Source: Carallia brachiata
Taxonomy: Eukaryota > Streptophyta > Magnoliopsida > Malpighiales > Rhizophoraceae
Assembly: GCA_021464245.1 (NCBI GenBank)
Contig: JADCRB010000029.1
Location: forward strand, 62,001 to 126,000
Reading direction: 5' to 3'
Length of the DNA: 64,000 bases
Under the pieces are notes generated by a model that saw only the letters and a program-made list of their open reading frames with translations, was not told the origin of the DNA and made no database searches. Made by a program: the position numbers and the translations under genes. Shown piece by piece: positions 11,241 through 23,800 of this stretch (positions are counted from its first letter, which is position 1; each line of letters starts with the position of its first letter).

Positions 11241-11307
11241 TAGAAAATAACAAAACATGATTTTATTAGAGTGATAATTATGGAACTCACCCACTGGCCC
11301 TCCTCCT

Positions 11308-11314
11308 TATATAA
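11308..11314 (+). promoter_or_regulatory. TATA box of the RAP2.4-like gene
   Basis: TATATAA in a GC-richer context. Transcription would start near 11340 and give a long pyrimidine-rich 5' UTR of about 550 nt. Confidence 0.6.
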
Positions 11315-11536
11315 TGGACAAGGCTTGGACAAGAAATTCACACTTTCAAAAACTTGAGGAAAAGAAAAAGAGTGCTTCTTGAGAGATTGATCTGGGCTTT
11401 TCTCTTTGTTTTCTGGGCTTCTAAATCTAAGTTTTTCTCCCCCCCCTCTGTAGCACCCCGCTTCTCTGAATCCCTTTCTGTTAATTATCTGTCTTTCAAG
11501 TTCTCTGGTATTTTTAGGTTTGTTTTTCAACAAGTT

Positions 11537-11557
11537 ATGGGTAAAAAGCAAACTTAA
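11537..11557 (+). promoter_or_regulatory. uORF in the 5' UTR of the RAP2.4-like gene
   Basis: The only ATG between the predicted transcription start and the main ATG opens a six-residue frame (MGKKQT, stop TAA). It could lower translation of the main frame. A 5' UTR intron that removes it cannot be ruled out. Confidence 0.4.
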
Positions 11558-11890
11558 GAAGGATTTCTTAGAAAGCCAGGTGTTTTCAGAATCGAGATCC
11601 AGGTTGTTGTTATAAGTTAATTTTCTCTAGTTTTTCTTGCAATTTTGTTAGTTTTTTTTTGTTTTTTTTTTTTGGCTTTGTTGAATCAGCTTTGAGGGTT
11701 GTTTTTTGGTCCCTCAAGTTTGATTTTTTTGTGCTCTTGATTCAAGAGGGGTTGTCTATTTCCTAACCTCTTTTGATCTCTCTTTCTTAATTTTCTCTTG
11801 GGTTTTTTTATCAAAGGCCTTTTCTTTAGATTTAATCAAGAACCAGGTTTTTTTTTTTTAAAATTTTATTCTGTTTTGAGTATATCAGAC

Positions 11891-13000
11891 ATGGCAGCTG
11901 CGATGGATTTCTACTGTAGCAGATCTCCTCTTGAATCAGATGGTTTTGGAGGTGGTGAGTTAATGGAAGCGCTTGAACCTTTTATGAGAAGTGCTTCTTA
12001 CTCATCAGCCTCCCCATCTCCTTCAGAATCATCCTCTTCTTCTATTTCCCATTTTGCTTCATTTTCTCCTTCGCCTCACAATTTCCTTTCTTTTTCTCCC
12101 CAGCAACAACAGCAGTCCTTTCTTTTACCAGATATTTGCTCAACTTCGACGACCCACCTGTTTTCATCCGGGTTCCCGATGAACAGCCAGTCGGGTCATC
12201 AGAATTTGAGTCTGATTGGGCTTAATAATCTCACCCCTGCACAGATCCATCAGATCCAGTCCCAAATTCACCGCCAAAACCATAATAATATTTGTAACTT
12301 TGGTTTGAGCTACTGTCCTCCACCTCCACCTTCTTCTCACCATCGTAGCCTTAACTTGTTGGGTCCGAAGCCCGTCCCCATGAAGCAAGCGGGTCAGCCG
12401 CCAAAGCCCACCAAGCTCTACAGAGGAGTAAGGCAGCGGCATTGGGGCAAATGGGTCGCCGAGATCCGGCTCCCTAAGAATCGGACAAGGCTTTGGCTCG
12501 GTACTTTCGACACGGCTGAGGAGGCGGCCTTGGCCTACGACAAGGCTGCTTACAAGCTCCGCGGAGACTTTGCTAGGCTCAACTTCCCTAATCTCCGGCA
12601 CGAGGGGTCCCACGTCGAGGGCGAGTTCGGCGAGTACAAGCCTCTCCATTCCTCAGTGGATGCCAAGCTCCAGGCCATCTGTCAAAGCTTGGCTGATTCC
12701 CATAAAGGAGGAAAAGCTGAGAAGCAATCCAACTCGTCGAGCAGGAAGAAAACAGCAGCCCGAATTGAGGCCGTGACGCCGGAGCAGCCACAGCAGGTTG
12801 CCGTTGCAGACAAGGATTGTAAACTCGAGACACCGTCCCCGGCTCTGACGGAGAGTGAGGGGTCGGCCGGATCCTCGCCGTTGTCAGAGCTGACGTTCCT
12901 TGATTGTGAGGAGGCGCCATTGGATGTTGATTCCGGGAATTTCTTGTTGCATAAATATCCTTCTTATGAGATCGATTGGGCCTCTCTTTTATCAATATAA
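11891..13000 (+). CDS. RAP2.4: AP2/ERF transcription factor, RAP2.4/WIND1-like (DREB A-6)
   Basis: Intronless, 369 aa, ATG 11891 to TAA 12998-13000. The start MAAAMDFY matches the conserved family start; the frame is open further upstream but only from a TTG. The N-terminal half is Ser-rich with a Gln run and a Pro run, and has the conserved [17 protein letters not shown] block. The AP2 DNA-binding domain is at about residues 177-235 ([43 protein letters not shown]). Family-specific tails follow: [22 protein letters not shown] and a C-terminus [12 protein letters not shown]. Members bind GCC/DRE-type promoter elements in the nucleus and act in drought, light and ethylene responses; the Arabidopsis homologue WIND1 promotes wound-induced dedifferentiation. 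No defect is visible. Which paralogue this represents cannot be decided from the sequence alone. Confidence 0.93.
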   Translation: MAAAMDFYCSRSPLESDGFGGGELMEALEPFMRSASYSSASPSPSESSSSSISHFASFSPSPHNFLSFSPQQQQQSFLLPDICSTSTTHLFSSGFPMNSQSGHQNLSLIGLNNLTPAQIHQIQSQIHRQNHNNICNFGLSYCPPPPPSSHHRSLNLLGPKPVPMKQAGQPPKPTKLYRGVRQRHWGKWVAEIRLPKNRTRLWLGTFDTAEEAALAYDKAAYKLRGDFARLNFPNLRHEGSHVEGEFGEYKPLHSSVDAKLQAICQSLADSHKGGKAEKQSNSSSRKKTAARIEAVTPEQPQQVAVADKDCKLETPSPALTESEGSAGSSPLSELTFLDCEEAPLDVDSGNFLLHKYPSYEIDWASLLSI

Positions 13001-13300
13001 GTATTGTTATGTTAGTTCGCATTTTATGTTCTTCCTTTAGGCAAATTTGGCTGCTGCAATGAAAGTTTTTGGCAGTTGCATGGCCATAATTTGTGTAGTC
13101 CTTTTCCAATTGTTAGGTGTTAGTTATTGTTGGTAGCATGTAGTAACGTTAAAGTAAATCTGTCCTCCCCAATGGTCGGCTGGTTTTTTGTCTTGTCGGA
13201 CCATGGAGAAATTGTATTCTTGTTGATGTCCAATGTCCATATTATGGTAGTCAAGTGATGTATCTGATTTCTGTTGCAACTAAGAAGCTATGTTCTATAA
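13001..13300 (+). other. 3' UTR region of the RAP2.4-like gene
   Basis: T-rich sequence after the stop with no other gene signal. I see no strong AATAAA; the polyadenylation site is not located. Confidence 0.4.
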
Positions 13301-15923
13301 GTAACCTCGGTCTCCTGTTTTTTCGATGGACAAGGTTGTGGTAAAGCCAAGATCGGAATGAAACTCTTAAAAGACCCAGCAAGTTTCAGAATAATTAATG
13401 TAAAAGTAAATTAGATGATTAATTGAAGGTGAAGAAAACCTTGATATTATCCACAGCAAAACGAGTTGGACATGGGATTTAATCTAAAACAGCAACACAA
13501 ATTGTAGGCTTCAAACCTGGATGGAACGAGTGGATTTTGGTCATTTCCTGTTCGGAAAAACGCAACCCAAGATCTCTTCTTTCGTAGGCTTCAAACCTGG
13601 CTACGTATCATGTGATGTTTGTTCGTTTCATTTTCGTCATTTCATGGATCCAAATCCAATATTCGTGCAAATGCAACAATATATTCCGGTAATTCCATTC
13701 TCTGCCAAACGGTTTTGGAGCTAGCGTGGGTTTTATTTAGGATTTAGCTCTCGTAACGTCTTCTTGGGATTCTAAATACATTGCCAGGCCAGCAATTTTT
13801 TTTGAGCAAAAAAAAATTATTTCATTATTATAGATCGAAGTTGTACACAAATTGAAGGCAAAAATATCAAAAAATACTTTCCCAAAATACAAATATGATA
13901 AAGTCAAATTGAATAATTATTAATCTAATCAAACATACTATTTACTTACTAGGCACTTGGCCAGTAATTTGTTAGCTAATGCCCCACTTTATAATGTTAT
14001 GGCCAATGGTTCTAAAACTTCAGTGGTAGGAGACAAGGACAAGATACTCGATGCAGGTAAAAGTTTATCTCTTTGTTTTAAAGACCGAAAAAAATGCACC
14101 ATTTTGTCGCAAACGCCAATACTATAAAGCGGACGAGACATTTAATATTATAAACCTAATTGTTGTCAACTCGTTCAATGAACTCGACCATGCTCACATG
14201 TACCCAAAAATGAAAAGGAACTTGACCGTATTCACAATGTTTCCATGAATCTGTATTATTGCTGGGCTTTTCAAAGCTATAATATCCAATTTTCAAGAGA
14301 GGCTTCTTGGTTTACTCCAATGGTAGGAGCTAGTACTGAATGCTCGCTGAAGCTCAAAACATCCACATCTACACTGCTTGTGTGGCGTGATTGGTTAAGG
14401 GGTTTGAATCCGAGAGTTCGAGTTCAAATTTTACAAAAGTCTAGTAGTGAAACTAAATTTATAACTCATTATTTAATGTAAAGTATATTATAATTATCTA
14501 AATTTTTTTATAACTTTGAGTATAGAATTAAAATACTATTTGTATTGTGAGGTATCATCTCTATTTTTTTATTTTTAACATAAAAAAAAAACAAAAAATG
14601 AAAAAGCTATGGACAACATCTAAAGTGAAAACTCATGAATGAGTCTCTCGTGAAGACTAAAAAAGAAAAGAAGAATAAGTATCCCGTGATTCATGGACCA
14701 TTCAGCTTTTGGAGGCTCGATCGTAATCTCTTAAGTGTACAAAGATAGTTCTAGTTTATTATTATTATTATTTTAGTTAATGAACTTTGATTGGATTTGA
14801 ATTTGAAACTAGATACTAATATCAATTAAATTATAGCGTATTATTAATGATAATTCTAGTGTACTAAACATACGTTAGATGTAAGTATAAAAATACATAT
14901 GCCGCTCAGGTTCTCAAATTATCTACATGGTGTTCATTGTGTCCAAAAAAGAAGAAACGAAGAAAGCATTTACTCGATTGTATGGCAAGCCTTCTAAAAT
15001 TCTCTTCGAACAGGGCGAAACCCCTGATTTTTTTCCTTTGTTTTTGTTTCTTTATTGTGGAAGATTACGAGGCAACCAGAGTTACACCCTACAGGCTACA
15101 ACCCTTTTCCATTTGAGTTCATTATTATCTCCACAACAATAATTAATGAGACCAAAACTTTCAAACAAACATAAGATTGCGTTCCCGTTGGCAGGAATCC
15201 ATGGTCGAAGCAGAGCGGATATAAGGCAGACCTAGCCCAATTAAAATCTTCTTTTCGGCTTGATCATCCCACGTGTTCATCTTCAATTCCAGGCGGTTTA
15301 GCTGAGATTGCTAAAATGTGCAGATAATCGAAGAAAATGTGCCCATAATGGAAGAAAAAAATTACATCACGTCTACCCTATAATGTACGAGCCTCAGATA
15401 TCATCTACACCCTTTTCTTCTGGAGGAACTGTTCATTTATCTCTAATTTCTTTTAACAGGACCAAAGAGCCTGGTCCATTGGCACCTGACAATTATACGA
15501 TGATGAGTTACAAGCAGATCTAGGGAGAGAAAATGGGCAATGGACTTTGAGATAAATATTTCCTTCACCAGCGGGGGATGATTCGACGAATTCATCCCCC
15601 AAAAAGAAATCCATAAATATCCTCCATTTTCAGTAAGGAAATCATGTAAATTCTCTTCCAAAAGACTCTAAACCAAAAACAAAGTTCTGTGAAGCTACGA
15701 TTAATGCACTTCAAGTTTAAAGTACAATTTTTGAATCACGGAAGACAATGTAGTTCATTGATCAGCAAAATTCCCAAACCTCATAAATCGCGAAAGAGCA
15801 TTATGTTCCGATCCACGGCTGACCAGCTCAAAATGGAGTTATCAAATCCCATTCCACCCACGAAGCCTTTTACTCGCAAAACCGCAGACCAAAAGCTAGT
15901 TGTGATGCCAATGAAATACATTG
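13301..15923. other. Intergenic region between ERF and ERGIC3-like genes
   Basis: No gene supported. A 17-bp string, GTAGGCTTCAAACCTGG, occurs twice (13505 and 13585). A SINE-like unit lies at 14340-14480 (listed separately). The short open frames have no recognisable content. The segment nearest 15923 includes the 3' UTR of the ERGIC3-like gene (minus strand). Confidence 0.5.
14340..14480 (+). mobile_element. tRNA-derived SINE-like unit
   Basis: An A-box-like TGGCGTGATTGG (14382-14393) and a B-box-like GTTCGAGTTC (14416-14425) are spaced as in a Pol III tRNA promoter. The 3' side is AT-rich. No target duplication was identified. Confidence 0.45.
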
Positions 15924-18900
15924 TCAACTAAATTTACCAAGTTCCATCTTCTTCTTGATTGCCCTTTGACCGTGATATATAAATGAATCCAATATTCCCG
16001 ACACAGTGAAAACACCTGTGATCATAAGCATGGTAAAGGATTCATCAACAAACCAACCAAGATGCTTGTGATAAGGAGAAATGTTTCATTGAACACAGCA
16101 AGAGCATTATTTAAAGACATTAATACGACTATAGCAAAGCTAAACAACTATAGCAAAGCTAAACATCCATAAAAACTTGTAAAAGATATTATTCTTTTAT
16201 GCTTGAAATCAGACTCCTTTATCTCGCAAAGCATACAATGCATACAATCTCCAAAGTAATAATGAGACAAAACATCTGTAAGATTGTGATCATCAAGGAA
16301 ATTCATGGAACATAGAAGCAAGCAGCAGAAAAATGATAACCGGGCACCATTTTTCATGGAGCTGCCACCCTGAACAGCCCAGAAACACTTGCAGTCTTGC
16401 ACAAAAATGAATTATTTGTTTCAAAAACAAATGTATACCAACCAATGCCTCTAATGCATCATGTAGTCCACATGGCAATGGCGAATCAACTTGCAATTGA
16501 AAATAGTTGAAAAGAAACTGAAACAGTGACAAGGAGAGAAATGTCTTGCTGATTAACTGCTCTAGAAATGCAACCAACTAACACAAGTGAAAACCAGTAT
16601 CAACCATGTTTCCCATCAATTTGGGTTAAGTTTAGAGTTTAATATATAATGCAGTCTTAGACCTCACCAAAACCTTTAAAGGTTTTGGGTTGACTAAATT
16701 CCTGACATGGTATCAACATCTCGTGACCAAGAGATCATGGGTTCAAACCTCACTACGCTCAGTCTTCCAATTAATTGTGTATTTCTACAAGGTGAACATG
16801 TGTTTGTTCACACTTCCAGCCCCAGAGAGCTAGGATTTTGTGTAAGAGAGGTGCGTAAGAATTTAATATATAATTCATTCTAAGACATTGCTTAAAAGCT
16901 TCAGCTTCTTGACAGATTAAAATGGCAAGGGTTAGTTGCTTACCCCCGACAATAGCACAAACATTTGTTAGAAAGTGCAAGAATGACACATGCTCCTCTG
17001 TAAAAGTCACCTGCGAAGTGCACACAAGTTATAGAAGTGCATGTCAGACAAAAATGACCACGATCACATGGAAAACTATAGAAAGCACAATCATTGCACT
17101 AAACCTTGAACTTGCTAAGTAGACCCAAAAACCCACCTTAATTGGAGACAGGTCATAAAAGAAGAAAACTCCAGGGACATACTGAAAGTGACCCGCTTCA
17201 GAACTTCTAAAATGTTCAGTCACAGAGAACTGTGGAAAAGAAAACGCCAATGCCATGTGATCGTATGATGGACATCTTGTAAAATAGTTATAATGTGAAA
17301 CCTTACCTGATTTGACTGGATGGTGTGCTTATTGACATCTCTGTATACCGTAGGTACAACCTGCATAAATAATGAGACATTATTGTTGAGTACTGATTAA
17401 AGTTCCTAGCTCAGATAGAAGTGTCAGGATGTAAATGCAAGAAAAATGACCTTGATAAAGTACTGGTACATGCCATTCGGTGCTTCTTGTGTCCATTGCA
17501 CACTGACCGGTGAATAAATGAGACAAATGCCAACATACACCGAGTTATATATCCAATTGGAAAAAGCTCTAAGAAAAGTGAAACCATAATGAAATACACC
17601 ATATGGGAGAAATGATTACCCATCAAGTGGATTCACTACGCCAGGGAAATATTCTCCAAAAGCTAGCCTGTTAATCTTGTGAGTTATCTGCATCAAAGCT
17701 TACCAGTTAATCGGATGGCAGGACCAAGCATATTCATTGGATTATAAGGATTTTGATAATTTAAGTTCCATATGGACATCAAACCAATAAAATGTTACTC
17801 TTCATAGAGAGGCCATAGGGAGTAATTCATGTTGCTTACGTTGAAACTGTCCTTTTGAATGCCAGCAAATCATGAACATGAACATGTGACTGTTGAAAAC
17901 TCTTCCCAGGTGCAAAATGGAAATTTCCAGCCACCTTATTGACTTCCAAGAACCATAAACGTTGCACCCTTCACCTTCTTCTTCCTTGATTCTTTGTAGA
18001 AACCTTCTTTTTGCACTGGAGAATTCATAGAAACAGAGGCAAACCATGGCATAAGACACATATAAATGCTGTAGTTCACAAACTGGACTGCTTTATTATG
18101 AAGAAATAAGTTGCCATTGCATTTATAAAAAGATATTTTTGATAACTTAGAAATATTCCCAGGATATCACCAATATTTATATTGCAAATTCACCAATATT
18201 TATGTTGCAAGTGTTGTCTTGTTAGTAATGACAGTCTGCTCAAACATATAATCCCATCCTCCCAAGTGACAATACTTGGAGGCGAAGAAGAAGTCTTGCA
18301 GTTTACTTCAAGTTTAAGCAGAGACTAGTTGGCATGTAAAACCATTGACCAGGAACAGGAGACCATGTGAAAGCATCTGAACTAACAATTGGAATCTACA
18401 ACTTCATATTGCAGTTCAAGTTTCTTGATTTGCCTATCTATTTAGCACGGTAGCACATGTATGCTACTGCAACATTTGAACAAAGTAGGGGAAAATATAC
18501 TCTTTGCTTCAACGTTAAAAGAACACTGGTGGCAGAAAAAACCTCCACCCATTATTATTTTTCATGACCATGCCAAAAATTTAAGATACCACTGAGAATG
18601 ACAAGTCTTTGCATTCACCCCATTATTCATTCCTTTTTGTTCATTAAAAGATGAATCTAGGAGGTATATAGCCTTAGACGATAAGGAAAACTAAAGATTG
18701 ACAGACCTGGTCGATCAAATCTGGATTTGACAGCGCCCAACCTTTTTTCCTATATGCTTCACGAACTTCTTCGCATGAATTACAACAATCCTCATCTGAC
18801 TAAAATATCAGGAGATATTAAAGAAGACAGAAAAAAAACCTTGAGGACAATAGTATCATTGACACATAACAACTGAAAAATTCACAACACATTCAGGGAG

Positions 18901-20498
18901 GTTTCTAGAGTACCATTAAGATAGTATATCAGCATAATATATGCATATGCCTCCTAAACTCTAAAGGAAAGGACATTAAATTATCAAATTGCACTTCTGA
19001 TATGGAATTCAAGGAGAATTTTATTAAACCATTTCTTTTTGAAGAAAATTGGGATAGCGTCACACTTTTTCTTCACATGACAACATAAACAAGAAAGCTT
19101 ACTGCTTCGGCACCATAGCAGGAACCACAATATGTCTCATTGTGCTCAAGTCTGCCTCCGTGTCTCTGCAAAGGCTTCTCAATCTGCAACAACCAGAAAT
19201 CTCAGTGAGTCAAAACAAACTATCAGGACAACAAATTGAGAGCTCAAGTATTTGCAGTTGTGTGTCCGGCATGGACAGCTCCAACTATCTGCCAGAAATA
19301 ACACTTGAAGAACCCTTAAAAGCAAGGTACATAAACTCATTCAAGATATGCAGGCACATAAAATAGGAACCATATGATACAACTAACCTTAGGAGCACCA
19401 ATTCCATCTTGCCGTGTTTCTATCACATTGCCATGAGAATCTAGTCTCCTTTTGATTATATCATGCTTCTGCAATTTTTAGGGAAAACCATTATTGTAAA
19501 GCAGCATATTAGACTCCATAGCATATTAGACCCCACAAGCAACTATGCTAGAAGCATAAAGCACGAAAAAGGCATGCACATCGAAAATGATAAATGTTCT
19601 TACTGGCAACATTACCAAGAAGTTATAGGATCATGTGGTACATACCACGTCAAGATGTTGCTCTCCGCTGATGTCCATCGCATCAAGGCTGAGAATAGAA
19701 CACGGAAGGGCAGGAAAAGTGACATCAAACTGCACTTTTAGGCATCAACAAAGGAATAAATCAATTACTTCGGCAAGCTATTCACGTATCACATTCCAAT
19801 AGATACCGCATTAACGAGCTCATAAAAACTTATCTTACAGATAGAGACATTACAAACATATCTCGTAGCTATATTAATGCAACAGAGAAGCTTGACCAAA
19901 CTTGAAAAAAGAAAGACATTACATTGATACGTAATGTTTCTCCTCTTGAAGTATCAACCAGGAGCTTCGTTTCGGTTACGGCGTGGAGGTATAATCCTGA
20001 AATTAACATGAATAACAATAAATTCAACGGACAGAAAGCTGTTGATTGAGGAAAATTAAAATAAACAATTAACAAAATTTTAACAGAAATATTAGCTAAC
20101 TCTTAACTTTAAAATCACTGAAGATTAAGCCTTCCAAGTTCGAATACCTAACAAACCACAACGCATCGTTTTCTAAACTTGCGAAACCTTACCTAATTCT
20201 CTTCTCGACAAAACACCAAAAAAAAGAAAACAGAGAGAGAGAGAGAGAGAAAATTAAAAAGCAACACGCATCCAGATCCCAAAAAAATAATAAAAAAATG
20301 TAAAACGTAGAGTAAAAGGAAAGATATAGAAACAGAAAAAGGAAATCAGAGCATACGGAGCTCGGAGATGAAGAGGAGGAGCATGACGACGGAGGAGACG
20401 AGGGTGATGACGCCGCCGGACAGCGTGCGGCTGTAGAAATCCTCGTTGATTTTCGGATACGCGTCCAAATTCCTCAGCTTATTCATAATTCCGTCCAT
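15924..20498 (-). CDS. ERGIC3/Erv46-like ER-Golgi cargo receptor (with frameshifts in exon 7)
   Basis: Thirteen exons: 20357-20498, 19923-19996, 19646-19729, 19388-19468, 19103-19183, 18707-18799, 17840-18015, 17620-17687, 17451-17502, 17307-17360, 17137-17229, 16944-17010, 15924-16015, all with GT-AG introns. The start MDGIMNKLRNLDAYPKINED, N-terminal membrane segment (GGVITLVSSVVMLLLFISEL), the Cys-rich lumenal stretch (YCGSCYG, DCCNSCEEV), FAPGKSF, and the C-terminal membrane segment (FLHFLTNVCAIVGG, VFTVSGILDSF) with a KKK tail identify a p24-unrelated Erv41/Erv46 family cargo receptor that cycles in COPII vesicles. Exon 7 is 176 bp and contains four 1-base losses, so the frame as given is broken; with the four bases the coding length would be a multiple of three (386 aa, the usual plant length). 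The other twelve exons read cleanly, which favours sequence error over decay. Confidence 0.9.
16622..16914 (+). mobile_element. TRIM-like miniature LTR element in intron 12 of the ERGIC3-like gene
   Basis: Short direct repeats, 16622-16706 and about 16850-16914, share TTTAATATATAAT and end TGACA. Between them TGGTATCAAC directly follows the first repeat, like a tRNA-iMet primer-binding site (TGGTATCAGAGC), and an AGAGAGG-like purine run precedes the second repeat. This is the layout of terminal-repeat retrotransposons in miniature. The repeats have diverged and no clean target duplication is visible. A SINE is the alternative: GGTTCAAACCTC at 16740 resembles a B box. Confidence 0.5.
20232..20250. 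repeat. (GA)n microsatellite
   Basis: About nine GA units in intron 1 of the ERGIC3-like gene. Confidence 0.8.
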
Positions 20499-20835
20499 TC
20501 GATTCGATACGATCACCGATTTCTACTTCGTTGATCTTCCTTTTTTATTCTTTTTTTTTTCCTTCCACAAAAACCTAATTTCTAGATTGTATTATTAATT
20601 ATACTACTAATAATAATATATGCGTACGAATGTGTATACATAGATTTAAAAAGAAAAAAAAGTTATGGAATGGAAAAAGGAAACTGCGAACTAATACGTA
20701 AAAGCAAGAAGGAAGAGAAATCGGTGAACGCCACGCCCCGTCGAAGATACGAACAAAAGTGGATTGATTGATTGATTTTCAACGGAGTCGAGGTGGAGGC
20801 AGGCGTTTCCAGATGTTTCTGTTTTTTCACCATGA

Positions 20836-20850
20836 CCCGACCCGACCCGA

Positions 20851-20882
<32 letters not shown>
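20836..20882. repeat. ACCCG triplicate followed by (TA)n
   Basis: GACCCGACCCGACCCGACC runs straight into about ten TA units. It lies some 340 bp upstream of the ERGIC3-like start codon, at the edge of its promoter. Confidence 0.8.
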
Positions 20883-20886
<4 letters not shown>

Positions 20887-23800
20887 ACTTTTTTTTTTAT
20901 ATATTTCTATGTGACAAATTATAACTGTTATTTTTAAAATGATAATTGATATTATTGTAATATAAAAATAATAAATATTTTAAAAATATCTATGTTGTTT
21001 TTAAAAGAAAAAAATTTGTTTACAACAATGTTACCACGTTTATGTGAAATAATTTGATTAAAAAAATTAAATTCAGAAGAAAAGGAAATAAGAGTGCATC
21101 TTATTGTGTTACTATGCATTTAGGGTCCGTTTCGGATATGATATATTAATTTTATATTATGTAAAATATAATAAAATAAGATTAACTTATTTTATATTAT
21201 TATACTTTATATTAAACATTAAATGCATTCTTAAACATTTTAATGGCCTATTTATAGGTTCCCAGCAGATTCGGATTGCTACACTTGCTCCAAGCATATA
21301 GTTTAGTCCTTTTTAGGGAAAGAAATTACAGGCAGGTATGAGAATCTTTGAAAAACAGTATTAAGGCCCTGTTTGGATTCTTAAGAACCCAAGAGAAAGA
21401 AAAGGGAAAGAAAAAAAAATTATTTATTTTTTTCTCAAATAATTCTTATTTATTCAACCTATTTTATTTTTTTACAACTTAAATCTAAACACACTATAAA
21501 AGTGGTAAGTGACGCATAAAAGCTAAAAAGTTATTTTATAAATCAATATTAAAAAAAAAAAAAAACAGAAAATTGATGTAGCCCTTGTTGTTATCACGTA
21601 TCCTCGCTGTACAAATACGTGCAATATTGCTTCTGCCAAAAGAGAAAAACAAAAAGTGCACTATTTCACGACTGATCGAGTGTGGACCATCGGCTTAAAT
21701 GTGCGTATGAAATATAAACTATTTTCCAACAATGATTTTTTTCTTATTTATTGAATTCAAAAAGTTATATAATGTGATAGTTTTTTATATTTTTATAAAT
21801 TCTATGCCCTATTCTTAAAATTAAAATTTAAAAATTTAAAAAAAAATCTAAATTTAAAACTACTAAAATTTTATTTTAGAGACTTTTTATTTTTTTTAAT
21901 TTATAAAAGAGATGGTAAGACTATTATAGAGGGGAAAGGGTGCGAGGGGGACTGCTCCGACTGGATGAAAGTAGCTTCCTTCCCGGGCCTAAGAAACCCA
22001 GCCGGCATAGAACTGGATGCTGAAAATTGAAAATCTAGGCCCTTTGATGCGGACCTGGACCTGGCTGTCAGACGGGATTCAAGCCCTCGGAAAAATATAA
22101 GATACATGACGGCATTGATATTATACTTGCAAAGTTGCAATTATTTATGAGGCAGACCCGTGTTTAACCTCATCATTGTCTTCCATTTGCTCGTCTCCGG
22201 CGAAAATATCACATGATAGATCAAACATTTAAAAATTATAAATGCTGGAAGGGGCCCTAATTGGCAATCCAGTGGGTCTATTTTACATTTGGATGACAAA
22301 TAATGAATTTTGAGGATGCACACGAAGGGGGCACCAAAATTTTAATTTGATTTGATTTTATTCCGTCAGTTAGTCAAATTTTTTTGATTTTTCGAACCCC
22401 CAACACTCAACCCGTTGCCACCATTCAATATCGTTAGGACAATACCACAATGAAAATCATCACAATAAGAAGGAGAATGGGCGAAAAAATAATTTCATCA
22501 GCATACAATGAACCTTCATATGGTCTAGAATCTAAACTAAAAATGAGACTAGATTCTCCAATGAGGTGATAAAGCATGCGCTAACAACACTCCACTTTAT
22601 CCAGGGACAAGTCTCACTTAGGCTGTGGTTTCCTTTCCTTTCTTTATTATTATTATTTTTTTAAAAAAACTCTATATTTTTTTTTATCAGCAACAAAAAA
22701 GATCTTGATAAAAAAAAAAGAATTATTGAGTAAACACTCATCGTATCCTTGAGTTGACACTGGAGTAATTCCTATTTATTTGAGTCTCATTCCATAACTC
22801 TAAATAGGCTGACCCATCACCGAACAGCGAATAGAGTTAAACGTGACTCCGCTACAGGAATCCTAACGGGAGAGTTTGATTTTAAATATTGTGCATCACT
22901 GCTTACACTAAAAAGAATCCTCAGTATGATCAGTTAGGGGACAGTGAAAGCGCGATAACTCAACTTTAGGACTTACAGTGTAGAAATACGCTGACTTGTC
23001 ACTAGATTATTACATTTGTGCAAAAAAAACAAAAAACAAAAAACCTCTAACTGGGATGCAAAAATTTTAACTCATTTACAATACTGCTGAATCAAATATC
23101 CATTTAATAAGATGCTCGTTAAATTAGATTTGAGTATACATTTCTTGTCAAAAACATCATCTATTTAGGAGCTCAACATCTATTTAGGAGCCGAACTAAC
23201 TAATTAAAGTTAATCATGCTATAAATTGACACCTAAGTACGGAAAATTTTTATTTAAGTGTCCAAACATTTTGCTCCGCAAAATCAACAGATTGAATTAA
23301 TGGGCTCATACTATAATAATCTTTCATTCATTGGAGATGATAAATCTCTTATTTCCTTTTTTTTATTCAATACTTCGAATTTAAGATATGCCTAAGAAAA
23401 AAAGGTTTTTTTTTTTTTTGTTTATTAACAGATCTATTAGACTATAAGTTAAATCTCATTTTCACTCTTTTTAAATTTTGAACACAAGACCATTAAAATA
23501 GAAATTTGAGATTGTTTAATTTTTTTAATTGTTTATTATTATTATTATTTTAATTGTCTATGTGTAACACAATCAGATCTACTTAGGTGGGATTGGAGCT
23601 TACAAAAGTTTTAGACCCCTAAAAATCTAGAAAAGGAAACAAGAGGACATCCAGTCCATATCAAAGGAAGATAGACAACTGGATATGCTGGTGGGTGGGC
23701 CGTGGGGGCTGAGAATTGAGTCGGAGATGGGGAGTTTTGAGTGGGCTGGTGGGCATTGAGTGGGCGAAGCACTGAACTAGCAGGCATGATTTGTGGACCC

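Noticed and set aside
11798..11890. N-terminal extension of the RAP2.4-like protein
   Set aside because: The upstream in-frame codon is TTG, and family members start at MAAAM.
12164..13109. Long minus-strand frames opposite the RAP2.4-like gene
   Set aside because: They are shadows of the real coding strand, with no domain content.
21364..21600. DNA transposon end (AGGCCCTGTTTGG)
   Set aside because: No matching inverted end or target duplication could be found nearby.
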